Origin: Planctomycetota bacterium
Lineage (GTDB): Bacteria > Planctomycetota > UBA1135
Length of the DNA stretch: 53,214 nucleotides
Assembly (NCBI GenBank): GCA_021776925.1
Contig: JAJFFB010000160.1
Span: 1-53,214, forward strand
Direction: 5' to 3'
Under the pieces are notes generated by a model. It saw only the letters and a program-made list of their open reading frames with translations, was not told the origin of the DNA and searched no databases. The position numbers and the translations under genes were made by a program. Positions 36,630 to 46,191 of the stretch are shown here, one piece after another. Position 1 is the stretch's first letter. Every line of letters begins with the position of its first letter.

Positions 36630-38528
36630 GTGCAGGAATTCCTGACACTCACCGACCAATTCTGCCAAAGTGCGCGATTCGGCGCTGAGAATCTGGTGTT
36701 CGTGGTCAAGCGGAAGCCAGCCGGGGCCATAGGCGCGCATCGGCATGTCGTCGGAATAGGCCGAGATCACGATCACCCCCTGATCCGGCACCGGAAAGGC
36801 CATCGAGGACCACGAAGAGCACACCACGCGGCGGCCATCGGGCAGGTCGAAGAGGTTTTCGCCCAGGCTGTAGTTGCGCGCCTGGCCGGGCGAGGCGCCG
36901 AGCAGGGTGAGCAGCGTCGGCACCAGATCCACGTGGCTGGTGGGCCGGCTTTCGACCCCGGGCGGCACTCCGGGTCCGCGCACCACGAAGGGCACCGTGG
37001 CCTGCGCTTCGCTGAAGTTCGAATGGTGCCCCCAGTAGCCGTTTTCGAAGAACTCTTCGCCGTGGTCCCCGGTGATCACCACCACGGTGTTCTCGAGCAG
37101 ACCGCGGTCGCGCAAGGACTGCAGGAACATGCCGACGACGCGATCGGCGTGGACTACCGAATTGCGGTAGCGGTTGAACAGCTTGCGCTGGTCTTCCTCT
37201 TCCAGGCCGTAGCTGATACGGATGTAGCCGAGCGAATCGGCGTAGGGATGAAACACCGCCTCGTCCTCAGGGAAGGAGTAGTTGGCGTGGGTGCTGTCAA
37301 GAAGAGAGAATGCGAAGAAGGGCTTGCTGCGATCGGGGCGCTGGTCCAGCCACTGGTCGAAGCGCGCCGCAACCGCCCGGTCCTTGGCCCACGACGGCCC
37401 TTCCCATTCGTCTTCCACGGCGTGTTCGATCCCGGACCAACAAGTCGAGCGGAACTCGGGAAACTTCTGTGACGCACTGCACAAAATGCGCGGGTCGTAA
37501 CCCAGTTCGATCATGGTGTCGATCATCACCGGCGAACGGCTCTCGCGCAGGATCGGCGCCCAATAGCTGCCGTGCAGCCCGTACATCAGGGTGAACACAC
37601 CGTGGCGGGTGCAGTTGCCGCCGCTCCAGTGGTTTTCGAAAACGCGTGCGTCCTGGGCGAAGGCCCAGGTCACCGGCATGGTGTCGGGCGCCAGCATGTC
37701 ACGGCGCAGACCGTCGAGGCACAGCACCAGCACGTTGGGCCGCGCCCCTTGCGGATCGACGCGCACCGCGGCTTTAGGGTAATCCAGCGAGCGGTCCTTG
37801 AGATCGAAGACCAGCTCGCCCGGGGTCGGCGGGTCGCCGCGCAGCACCTTCATAATCTGCTGCGGGAAACTGTAGTAGGGCAGCAGACTGCTCAGGGTGG
37901 CGAGTTCGGTGTCGCCTTTTTCCAGATCGCGCGCGTAGAGGTTGCGCTCGGTGACCACCACCGGCAGCAGCAGCAAAATGCTCAACAGCACCGGACGGAA
38001 GGCCTGCGGCGGGCGCTGCTGTTCGTAGTGCAGAGCGCGGTTCAGGATCAGGCGGTGCAGCAGCGTCTGGCTCCAGGCCACCGCAAGGAAACCCAGCGCC
38101 GGAAACAGCACGTCGAGGAAGCCGAGGTGGATCGAATCGCCCGAGCCGGGGGTGACCAGGCTGTTCCAGACCACTCCGTTGAAGTGGAAACGGAACACGC
38201 CGTAGATGCGCGTGTCGAGGAACAGCAGCAGCAGGGAGGAAGTCCACAACAGTCCCTGGCGGCGGGCCAGCCGCCGCGGGTTGGTGGTCATCAGTGCCAT
38301 GCCGGTGGAGAGCAGCAGCGGCGTCAGGCTGAGCAGGGCGACGCTGGAAATCAGTGCCAGGCCGAGGAATAGGGCGCCGCGGGGCGTCAGGTCCTCGGGC
38401 GCGTGCTGCAGGTAGCCGAGCGCCACCAGGGCGCCGAAAATCACGTTCAGGAGCCAGTGGGTGAGCGCCGCCCGCACTTGAGCGCGACGACTGGCGGTTT
38501 CAGCCCGGGGCCCGGAGGAGAGTGCCAA
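36627..38528 (-). CDS. YejM/PbgA-like membrane protein with sulfatase-fold domain
   Basis: 633 residues from TTG at 38528; GTG at 38477 is an alternative. Five transmembrane helices lie in residues ~22-195, including LDTRIYGVFRFHFNGVVWN, the DUF3413 signature seen in YejM/PbgA. The periplasmic domain starts at NVLVLCLDGLRRD (metal-type Asp272). The nucleophile position reads GGNCTRHGVFTLMYGL (Cys306-Thr307), without the CxPxR sulfatase motif, as in YejM. Later come ITGDHGEEFFENGYWGHHS metal ligands. YejM senses periplasmic lipopolysaccharide in enterobacteria and stabilises LpxC control; whether the role is conserved here is unknown. TACAAT lies 38 nt upstream. Confidence 0.83.
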   Translation of the reverse strand: MALSSGPRAETASRRAQVRAALTHWLLNVIFGALVALGYLQHAPEDLTPRGALFLGLALISSVALLSLTPLLLSTGMALMTTNPRRLARRQGLLWTSSLLLLFLDTRIYGVFRFHFNGVVWNSLVTPGSGDSIHLGFLDVLFPALGFLAVAWSQTLLHRLILNRALHYEQQRPPQAFRPVLLSILLLLPVVVTERNLYARDLEKGDTELATLSSLLPYYSFPQQIMKVLRGDPPTPGELVFDLKDRSLDYPKAAVRVDPQGARPNVLVLCLDGLRRDMLAPDTMPVTWAFAQDARVFENHWSGGNCTRHGVFTLMYGLHGSYWAPILRESRSPVMIDTMIELGYDPRILCSASQKFPEFRSTCWSGIEHAVEDEWEGPSWAKDRAVAARFDQWLDQRPDRSKPFFAFSLLDSTHANYSFPEDEAVFHPYADSLGYIRISYGLEEEDQRKLFNRYRNSVVHADRVVGMFLQSLRDRGLLENTVVVITGDHGEEFFENGYWGHHSNFSEAQATVPFVVRGPGVPPGVESRPTSHVDLVPTLLTLLGASPGQARNYSLGENLFDLPDGRRVVCSSWSSMAFPVPDQGVIVISAYSDDMPMRAYGPGWLPLDHEHQILSAESRTLAELVGECQEFLH

Positions 38529-38566
38529 ATGCTGTTCAGTAGGGGAGTTGCGGGGAATCCAGTTGA

Positions 38567-38572
38567 ATTGTA
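38567..38572 (-). promoter_or_regulatory. TACAAT -10-like element upstream of the YejM-like gene
   Basis: Minus-strand TACAAT in the 121-bp gap after the biotin carboxylase stop, 38 nt before the TTG start. It suggests that the YejM-like gene and those after it have their own promoter. Confidence 0.4.
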
Positions 38573-38649
38573 CGGGAACAGCCCCGGCCAGTCAGGCAAA
38601 GGCTGCGAGCGTGCCCCGCTTTTCTATTGGGGGGCGCCAGTGCGCTCTT

Positions 38650-39996
<1,347 letters not shown>

Positions 39997-40003
39997 GCGC
40001 CAC

Positions 40004-40009
40004 AGTCTA
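40004..40009 (-). promoter_or_regulatory. TAGACT -10-like element, leaderless-type, for accC
   Basis: Minus-strand TAGACT, then GTGGCGC and the ATG at 39996 (7-nt gap). A G8 run (coding-strand sense, 40018-40011) sits 1 nt upstream of the hexamer, in the -10/-35 spacer. Confidence 0.5.
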
Positions 40010-40076
40010 GCCCCCCCCGGACCCTGGCTGGGTCATGCCGAGGCTGGACTCACAACCTCCTAGAATCCTCGCTGGG

Positions 40077-41009
40077 TCAGGGCGCGGACGGACTGACTGC
40101 AAGTGCAAGCATGGCCACGCCGACCACCACCGCCACCGCACCGCACCAGCCGCGCCAACCCGGGCGCTCGCCCAGGATCCATACCGCGAGCGGGATCGAG
40201 ATCAAGGGCGTGGCGCCGGCGAGGGCGCTGGCCACCCCTTGTTTCGACCACTTGAAACCGGCCGCCATCAACGACATGCCGAACCAGGTGCCGAGCGCCG
40301 AGGGCAACAGATAGAGGCGCACGCTGCGGCGCGACAAAGCACTGCGCAGCAGAGTGGACGCCTCACCGCGGCAAGCTGCGAGGACGACGATGCCGAACGC
40401 CCCTCCGGCGAGCCGCCAGGAGGCCCCGGTGACCGCGCCGGTCTGCGTCACACCCTGGTACAGGGTCACGTTGCCGAGAGCGAAGGCGAGCACCGAGCCG
40501 AGCGCCGCGCCCACCCCGAGCCAGTCGTGGTCGGGGCGCAGCGGGCGGCGGCTTTCCGCCAGCAGGCCACCGGCGATGATCAGGACGGCCCCCGCCATCT
40601 GCAGATTGGAAAGGGTTTCGCCGATCCACAGCCAGGCCAGCAGCGCGGTCAGCAGCGGCAGGGACTGCCCCAGGATCAGCGTGCGGCCGACGCCGATGTG
40701 GCGCAGGGCGACGAAATAGAGCCAGTCGCCCAATCCCAGCCCCAAGGCCCCGGAGAGCAGCAGCCAGGCCAGGTTGTCCGGATGGGCGGCGCCGCCGCCG
40801 AAGCGCGGGCCGAGCAGCCACGCCACTGCGGCCAGCACCAGCGCCCCGCCGGCGTTCTTGAACAACACCGCATCGGACGCCCTGCCGCGGCGCATGGCCA
40901 GGGTGAAAAGGACGGTGGCGAAGCCCCAGCTGACCGCAGCCGCCAGCGCCGCGGCTTCGCCGGCGCCGGCGAAGGGGGGGGGGGAAGCTTGCAGGGGGAG
41001 CAGGGTCAC
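40077..41009 (-). CDS. EamA/DMT family inner-membrane transporter
   Basis: 310 residues from GTG at 41009. About ten transmembrane helices make two EamA repeats: residues ~18-145 (AALAAAVSWGFATVLFTLAMRRG ... GETLSNLQMAGAVLIIAGGLLAE) and ~160-308 (LGSVLAFALGNVTLYQGVTQTG ... GERPGWRGWCGAVAVVVGVAML). The family exports amino acids or other small metabolites; the substrate is unknown. It follows the large repeat protein gene by 22 bp. A run of 11 C in the coding strand (40974-40984) covers codons 9-12, so slippage by one base would truncate the protein early. Confidence 0.93.
   Translation of the reverse strand: MTLLPLQASPPPFAGAGEAAALAAAVSWGFATVLFTLAMRRGRASDAVLFKNAGGALVLAAVAWLLGPRFGGGAAHPDNLAWLLLSGALGLGLGDWLYFVALRHIGVGRTLILGQSLPLLTALLAWLWIGETLSNLQMAGAVLIIAGGLLAESRRPLRPDHDWLGVGAALGSVLAFALGNVTLYQGVTQTGAVTGASWRLAGGAFGIVVLAACRGEASTLLRSALSRRSVRLYLLPSALGTWFGMSLMAAGFKWSKQGVASALAGATPLISIPLAVWILGERPGWRGWCGAVAVVVGVAMLALAVSPSAP
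40974..40984. repeat. G11 homopolymer inside the EamA transporter gene
   Basis: Eleven consecutive G on the plus strand (C in the coding strand) encode part of Ser-Pro-Pro-Pro at codons 9-12. It is the longest homopolymer in the window, in a position typical of slipped-strand contingency loci. Confidence 0.9.
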
Positions 41010-41031
41010 GGGCGGTCCGCCCGTGCCAGGC

Positions 41032-44000
41032 TCACGGGTTGTAGGTGTAGCGGCGGTGGATCTCGGCGACGCCCTCGGGAACCTCCAGACTATGGCTGAC
41101 GGTCTGGGCGCCGAGGCGGAACAGCTTCACGGTATAGCGCCCCGCGGCCAGCGGTCCAAGGCGTTGCTCCTGGCCGGTGAAATAGGCCATGTTGACCTCC
41201 TGCGAGTCGGCGATGGTGTAGAGCATCGAGATCGGCGCCCCGCGCGCGTCCTCGACCAGGGCGAGCACACCCGGTGCGGGCTGGTCGGAGGCGTCGGTGA
41301 CCTGGATGTAGACCACCGCCCCGGTCTCGAGACCGACCTCTTTCTTGTCGGTCTGCCCGGCCTTGAGATTGACTTCGAACTCGACCTGGCCGTGATCCAG
41401 ATGCTTGACCAGAATGCGCCCCGGACCCTCGGGCAGGCCGGTGAGCTGGGCCACGCCCTTGGAGTTGGTCACCTTGACCGAGAGCACGCTCAGCGACATG
41501 CCGTTGGCGTCGAGGTAGTACATGCCCGCGCCGTTGACCGGTTCGCCGTCGGTGCCGAGCACGCGCACGCGAAAGGTCGCGCCGGCTTTGAGGCGCAGCT
41601 CTTCCTCGCTGATGCCTTCGCCCACGCGGATGGCCTTCATCGCCGAACCCAGTTCGCCGCTGCCGCCGAAGATCGGCATCGCCGCGGTGCCGGCGGCGAC
41701 GGTGTAGGGACCGCTGGCCAGGTATTCGAATTCCGCCATGCCATCGCCGTCTGAGGTGCGCAGCATCGGATTGGTCAGCGCGCCTTCGCCGCGCAGGGTG
41801 ATGGGTACGCCGTTGGCGGGAGCGCCGTCCTGGTCAGCGACCACGCGGATGCGCAGGCGGCCGCCGGGCAGGTTGATGGTGGTCTGATTGTCGCCGGCCA
41901 TGACCTCGACCGAGATGGTGAAGCTGGGTGCCTGCATGCTGCCCACGAAGAGCGTGTAGTGACCCGGCTTGATCTTCTCGAAGTGGAAGTCGCCGTTGCC
42001 ATCGGCGCGCCCGCTCTTGATGCCTTCGCCGCCGAGAATGGCGACGCCCGTATCGCCGACCGGCAGGCCGCCCTGGGCAAGGTGCCCTTGCAGAGAAGCC
42101 GTGGCCAGGCCCGGCCCGATCTCGATTCGTTTGTGCTCGCCTCCGGACAGCTCGACGAAGGTCATGCCCATGTTCAGGTTGTCCTCGCTCAATCCGGCCA
42201 GACCACCCTCGCCTTCGGGGACGGTCATCAGCTGGTAATTGCCGGCGGCGAGCTGTACGAATGTGGCCTCGCCGGACTCGTCCGTGACCTGCGAGTGCGA
42301 ATAGCTCTGAGCCGATTCCAGCAGCAGCACAGCCTGGTCGGCCTGCGCTATGCCGGCGTCGTTGAAATAGACCGCGGTCAAGGAAGCCCCCGAGCTCAGC
42401 AGCAGCTCCGGTTGCGGGGTGGCGACGCCGCGCACCAGCTCGATCATTTCGCTGCGCAGGGTGGCGTAGTCGTCGTGTCGGGCGATGATCAGGTAGCGCC
42501 CAGCAGCCAGGTCGGCGAAATGGAAGGCGCCCTGCTCGTCGCTGCTGGCCACCGGCGGACCCGCGCCGCCGGCGAGCAATTGCGAACCGAGGAAGCTGGG
42601 GCCACCCTCATCGGCCTCGAGCTGCAGTTCAACCCCTTCGATGCCCTCGCCGCTGAGCGCCGACGCTACCCGCCCGCGCAGCTCCAGGCCGGTATCGAGG
42701 ATCACGGTGCGCTGCACCTCACCGGTTCCCTCGACTCGGTATTCAAATACGTTGGGCGCGTATCCAGGCAGGCGCACTTCGACCTCGAGGCGCGAAGCCG
42801 GCAGCGGCTGCATGCGCACCCGCCCATCGGGGTCGGTGGTTTCCTCCGCCTGACGCCAACCGGACAGATTGATCAAGGCGTCGCCGCTGCCGAGGTCGCG
42901 CCAGCTGGCCTGCGCTCCGGCCAGAGGCTGCTGGTCGGAGGCGCGCAGAACCTCGAGTTCGAGCACGCCACCACGTTTCAGCACCGCTTCCGGAATCGCG
43001 GTGGTCATCGGCGGCTGCGGATGCACCGAAGCGAAGCGTTGGTCGAGGAACCCCTCGGCCGAGGCGTAGAGGTTGCCGACGCGGCCGGGGACCGGCCCAA
43101 GGACGAAGCGACCTTGGGCATTGGTGGTGGTCTCGAAGCGAAAATGGTCGCCTTCGACCAGGCGGCGCAGGACGATCTGGTCCATCGCCATTTCGGCGAG
43201 CTCGTTTTCCAGCGCTTCGAAAAGGACGCGCGCGTCGGCGATGCCGACACCCTGTTCATCGACCAGGCGCCCGTCAAGGGAGCCGCCGATCTCGAGCACC
43301 ACCGGCTCGACCTTGCGTTCGCCGGCCGCCAAGGTGGTGGTGAGGATGGTGGAAACGCAGTCCTTGGCTTGGACGGTGACCTGGTAGGGGCCCGGAGGCA
43401 GGTCGGTGATCTCGAAGCGCCCGCCCTGGCCCTGCGCCGCGTCCGACTGCGCATCGAAGTTCTGGAAGGCGTAGTGGAATAGGCGCGCGCTCTCTTCGAT
43501 GCGACCGATCGATTCGAGGTCGGCGCCGGACAACGCGGCGAAGACCTGTTCCAGATCGGGCACGTTGGGCATGAAGCTCCAGGTGACCTGGAAGGAGGGT
43601 TGCGCGATCCCGCTGTCGCGGTTGACCTCGAGCTGCAGGTGGGCGCTGGCGATCTCGGCGACCAGGTCCTGGGAGGTGCGCCCTTGGGCCTCGCCCCACG
43701 GCAGCGACCAGTATCCGTTGCTGAGGACCGCGGCCGCACGCAAGGCGCTTGGATCTGCGAGCGCAAGGATGCCGTCGCTGCGCTCCACCCACTCGATCTG
43801 GCTGCCGCGGCTCAGCACCAGGAAGGTGGCCGGCGCCATCGGTGTGCCGTTGCTGTCGACCGCGCGCAGCTGGAAGGCCCCGCCGGCGGCGGAGGCACGC
43901 GCGATCTCGCCGTCGGCCGAGGCGGTGCGCCCGTCGGCGGGGTCGCCGTCGGCGCGCGCCAGGGCGACCGGCTGCTCAGTTGCCGGGCCAGCGCCGGTCG

Positions 44001-44142
44001 CCACCTCGTTTTCGGCGCTGGCGCCTGGCTGGGTTCCGCCCTCTGCGCCGCTGGGGTCAGCCGCCTGGTCCGGCTGAAAAAGGAAGAAGCCGGCGATCAG
44101 GATCAGCACGGCGGCGAGGGTCAGGGGTACGAAGCGGTTCAT
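41032..44142 (-). CDS. Large membrane-anchored carboxypeptidase-regulatory-like repeat protein
   Basis: 1036 residues from ATG at 44142, preceded by a good Shine-Dalgarno (CAGGAG, 6 nt away). Residues 4-21 are a transmembrane anchor (VPLTLAAVLILIAGFFLF), followed by a low-complexity linker to ~90. The rest is a chain of carboxypeptidase-D regulatory-like beta-sandwich domains, recognised by openings such as LDGRLVDEQGVGIADARV, LRGRVASALSGEGIEGVEL, FRVRVLGTDGEPVNGAGM and VYIQVTDASDQPAPGVL. No enzyme domain is visible. Such proteins are abundant on planctomycete surfaces and may bind polymers or act as scaffold. A second protein of the same type lies 2 kb away. Confidence 0.87.
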   Translation of the reverse strand: MNRFVPLTLAAVLILIAGFFLFQPDQAADPSGAEGGTQPGASAENEVATGAGPATEQPVALARADGDPADGRTASADGEIARASAAGGAFQLRAVDSNGTPMAPATFLVLSRGSQIEWVERSDGILALADPSALRAAAVLSNGYWSLPWGEAQGRTSQDLVAEIASAHLQLEVNRDSGIAQPSFQVTWSFMPNVPDLEQVFAALSGADLESIGRIEESARLFHYAFQNFDAQSDAAQGQGGRFEITDLPPGPYQVTVQAKDCVSTILTTTLAAGERKVEPVVLEIGGSLDGRLVDEQGVGIADARVLFEALENELAEMAMDQIVLRRLVEGDHFRFETTTNAQGRFVLGPVPGRVGNLYASAEGFLDQRFASVHPQPPMTTAIPEAVLKRGGVLELEVLRASDQQPLAGAQASWRDLGSGDALINLSGWRQAEETTDPDGRVRMQPLPASRLEVEVRLPGYAPNVFEYRVEGTGEVQRTVILDTGLELRGRVASALSGEGIEGVELQLEADEGGPSFLGSQLLAGGAGPPVASSDEQGAFHFADLAAGRYLIIARHDDYATLRSEMIELVRGVATPQPELLLSSGASLTAVYFNDAGIAQADQAVLLLESAQSYSHSQVTDESGEATFVQLAAGNYQLMTVPEGEGGLAGLSEDNLNMGMTFVELSGGEHKRIEIGPGLATASLQGHLAQGGLPVGDTGVAILGGEGIKSGRADGNGDFHFEKIKPGHYTLFVGSMQAPSFTISVEVMAGDNQTTINLPGGRLRIRVVADQDGAPANGVPITLRGEGALTNPMLRTSDGDGMAEFEYLASGPYTVAAGTAAMPIFGGSGELGSAMKAIRVGEGISEEELRLKAGATFRVRVLGTDGEPVNGAGMYYLDANGMSLSVLSVKVTNSKGVAQLTGLPEGPGRILVKHLDHGQVEFEVNLKAGQTDKKEVGLETGAVVYIQVTDASDQPAPGVLALVEDARGAPISMLYTIADSQEVNMAYFTGQEQRLGPLAAGRYTVKLFRLGAQTVSHSLEVPEGVAEIHRRYTYNP

Positions 44143-44163
44143 GGAACTCCTGCAGAGTCGCAT

Positions 44164-44169
44164 TAAGCT
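44164..44169 (+). promoter_or_regulatory. TAAGCT -10-like element, leaderless-type
   Basis: TAAGCT ends 6 nt before the GTG at 44176, in the 33-bp divergent gap between this gene and the large repeat protein gene. Confidence 0.4.
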
Positions 44170-44175
44170 ACGGGC

Positions 44176-44862
44176 GTGAGCATCCTGCGCGTGCCAGTTC
44201 TTGCCCTGCTTGTGGCCGCCCTGGCGGCCCCTGGCGCCGCCCAGGAGCGAGCCGTAGCGCCGCTCGAGTCGGTGGTCGAGCTACGCTGGATTCCGCGCGA
44301 CGGGCGCATCGAGGCGCTGCAGGCCGATGGCAGCCTGCTGCGGTTTGACCACCGGCTACGCCTGCTGGAGCAGCGCAGCCGGGTCGAGGACCAGCCCGCT
44401 GCGCCGATCCCGCAGGGCTGTTCGGCGCGCGGACGCGGCGACGAAGACTTGCAGGTGCGCGGCCCGGCCGGACGCACTCTGCACTGGGACGCCGCCGCGC
44501 GCCGGCTGTGGTTGGGGCCAGCCTCGTGGGAGCAGCTCGGCTCGATCCAGTGGGGCCCGGACTGGGCGCGGGTGGCCTTCCGTAGCCAGCGCGCGATCGG
44601 ACCGCTGCTCGAATGGGAAGACGACAGCGGTCACCTGCATCTGGCCACGGTGCGTCGCGACGCGCGCGATCCCTTACTGCAGAAAGCGCACCTGCGCGGT
44701 CTGCGCGCGGGGCAGGCACTGCGCCTGCGCCACCGCCCCATGCTGCCGAGCTATCCAAGCCCACGCTGGAGCGCGTGGGCGACTCATCAGGTGCCCGCGG
44801 TCGATGCGGCCGGTGACCGTCCGCAAGCGCCGCTGCGCAGCCCTACTTCAGGGTCGCGGTAA
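44176..44862 (+). CDS. Small secreted protein of unknown function
   Basis: 228 residues from GTG at 44176. Signal peptide residues 1-22 (MSILRVPVLALLVAALAAPGAA). The mature part is rich in Arg, Trp and Leu with short beta-like repeats (DGRIEALQADGSLLRFDHRLRLLEQ; GPAGRTLHWDAAARRLWLGPASW) that recall a small WD/NHL-like propeller fragment, but no family is recognised. It ends with a 20-bp overlap with the convergent M28-PDZ peptidase gene. It is a divergent partner of the large repeat protein. Confidence 0.65.
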   Translation: MSILRVPVLALLVAALAAPGAAQERAVAPLESVVELRWIPRDGRIEALQADGSLLRFDHRLRLLEQRSRVEDQPAAPIPQGCSARGRGDEDLQVRGPAGRTLHWDAAARRLWLGPASWEQLGSIQWGPDWARVAFRSQRAIGPLLEWEDDSGHLHLATVRRDARDPLLQKAHLRGLRAGQALRLRHRPMLPSYPSPRWSAWATHQVPAVDAAGDRPQAPLRSPTSGSR

Positions 44863-46108
44863 GCGAATCGCGCTCGCCGTCGCGCAGATACACGACGACG
44901 ATCTCTTCGCCCTTCTTCTTGCCGGCGAGGGACCGGCGCAGCTGATCCAGGTCCTTGGTGCGGCGACCGTTGATGCTGAGCACCACGTCGCCTTCCTGGA
45001 GGCCGGCGTCTTGCGCCGCGCTGTCGTCGCGGACCGACTTGACCGCCAGGCCGCCATCGGTGACGGCTCCCGGAGTGAAGCCGAACTTGCCGCGCAGGCT
45101 GTTGCGTTTTGCGATGCGCCGGAAGTGGTCGGTGTTGCGCTTCATGAAGTCGGCAGGCATGCCCTGGGCTTCGCTGCGGCTCTGGCTGACGTAGGTCATC
45201 TTGCCCTCAACCCCGTCGAAAGCGACCATGCAGTCGCGCACCAGATTGAGGATGCGCAGCTGCCCGGCGTAGTTGATCTTGTCGGCGTCGTCGGTGGGCA
45301 GGTGATAATCCTCGTGGATGTTGGTGAAGAAGAAGATCGCCGGAACACCCGCTTTGTAGAAGTTGGTGTTGTCGCTCGGCGCCTCACCGCCGTCGTGGAA
45401 CTCGTAGTCGAACTTCCTGTGCTTGCGAAAGGTCTTGCCGAGTACCTTGTCCAATTCTTTGGCGGTGCCCATGCCCCCGACGAAGAGGTAGTCGTCGGTC
45501 AGGCGGCCGACCATGTCGAGGTTGATCATCGCCACCATCTGCGCCGGGTCGACGACCTTGTCCTTGACCAAGGCGGCAGAACCGAGCAGGCCGCGCTCTT
45601 CGGCGCTGAAGGTCAGGAACAGGATCGGGTGTTCCAACGGATGGGCGGCGAAGTATTCGGCGAGTTCCATTACCGAGCTGGCACCGGAAGCGTTGTCGTC
45701 GGCACCGTTGTGGACTTCGCCGGGGAAACCCATGGCGCCGGTTAACTTATCACCCATGCCGGCGTGGTCATGGTGGCCGCCGAGGACCAGATACTGGTCG
45801 GCCATCTTGGGATTGGTGCCCGGAAGGATGGCGCAGGTGTTGCGGCACAGGGTCTCTTCTCCGCCGCGCGGCCGCACGGTGAACTCGTGGAAGAAGCTGC
45901 CGTCGTTGGCCGGCTTGAGGCCGAGGCGACGGAAGTGCGCGGCGATGTACTCGGAGGCCAGCCAGGCGCCGCGGGTGCCGGAGCCACGGCCCTCGAGCTC
46001 TTCGCTGGCGAGGAAACCGATCGCGGCGCGCAGGTCCTGCTCGCGCAGGTCAGCGGGGTCGGAAGTGGCCTGCTGCGGCAGGGCGGCGAGGAGTAGAGTT
46101 GCGAACAT
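44843..46108 (-). CDS. M28 family zinc aminopeptidase with C-terminal PDZ domain
   Basis: 421 residues from ATG at 46108. It has a short signal peptide (MFATLLLAALPQQA). The M28 core has LGGHHDHAGMG, NGADDNASGASSVMELAEYF, FSAEERGLLGSAALV, MINLDMVGRL and NTNFYKAGVPAIFFFTNIHEDYHLPTDD, so both zinc sites look complete. The last ~90 residues are a PDZ domain with DAGLQEGDVVLSINGRRTKDLDQL. It is a periplasmic peptidase. It is flanked by two carboxypeptidase-regulatory-like repeat proteins and unlike the M28 peptidase at 24016 lacks the shared C-terminal domain. Confidence 0.94.
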   Translation of the reverse strand: MFATLLLAALPQQATSDPADLREQDLRAAIGFLASEELEGRGSGTRGAWLASEYIAAHFRRLGLKPANDGSFFHEFTVRPRGGEETLCRNTCAILPGTNPKMADQYLVLGGHHDHAGMGDKLTGAMGFPGEVHNGADDNASGASSVMELAEYFAAHPLEHPILFLTFSAEERGLLGSAALVKDKVVDPAQMVAMINLDMVGRLTDDYLFVGGMGTAKELDKVLGKTFRKHRKFDYEFHDGGEAPSDNTNFYKAGVPAIFFFTNIHEDYHLPTDDADKINYAGQLRILNLVRDCMVAFDGVEGKMTYVSQSRSEAQGMPADFMKRNTDHFRRIAKRNSLRGKFGFTPGAVTDGGLAVKSVRDDSAAQDAGLQEGDVVLSINGRRTKDLDQLRRSLAGKKKGEEIVVVYLRDGERDSLTATLK

Positions 46109-46126
46109 GGCAGGTATCAGGGCATG

Positions 46127-46157
46127 GACCGGGTCCGTGCACAGGCGGGACCCGGTC
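46127..46157. repeat. Perfect 10-bp inverted repeat with 11-nt loop
   Basis: GACCGGGTCC (46127-46136) and GGACCCGGTC (46148-46157). It lies 34 nt beyond the stop of the 46192-48198 gene and 18 nt before the M28-PDZ start, on the minus strand. It is very stable but lacks a T-run, so it may be an mRNA processing or attenuation hairpin between the two genes, or a protein-binding palindrome. Confidence 0.75.
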
Positions 46158-46191
46158 TGGGGTAGGGGTGTGAAGGGTACGCGGAAGGCCC

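Noticed and set aside
36627-38528. Active sulfatase
   Set aside because: The CxPxR formylglycine motif is absent; the position reads CTRHG. The membrane part matches YejM/PbgA.
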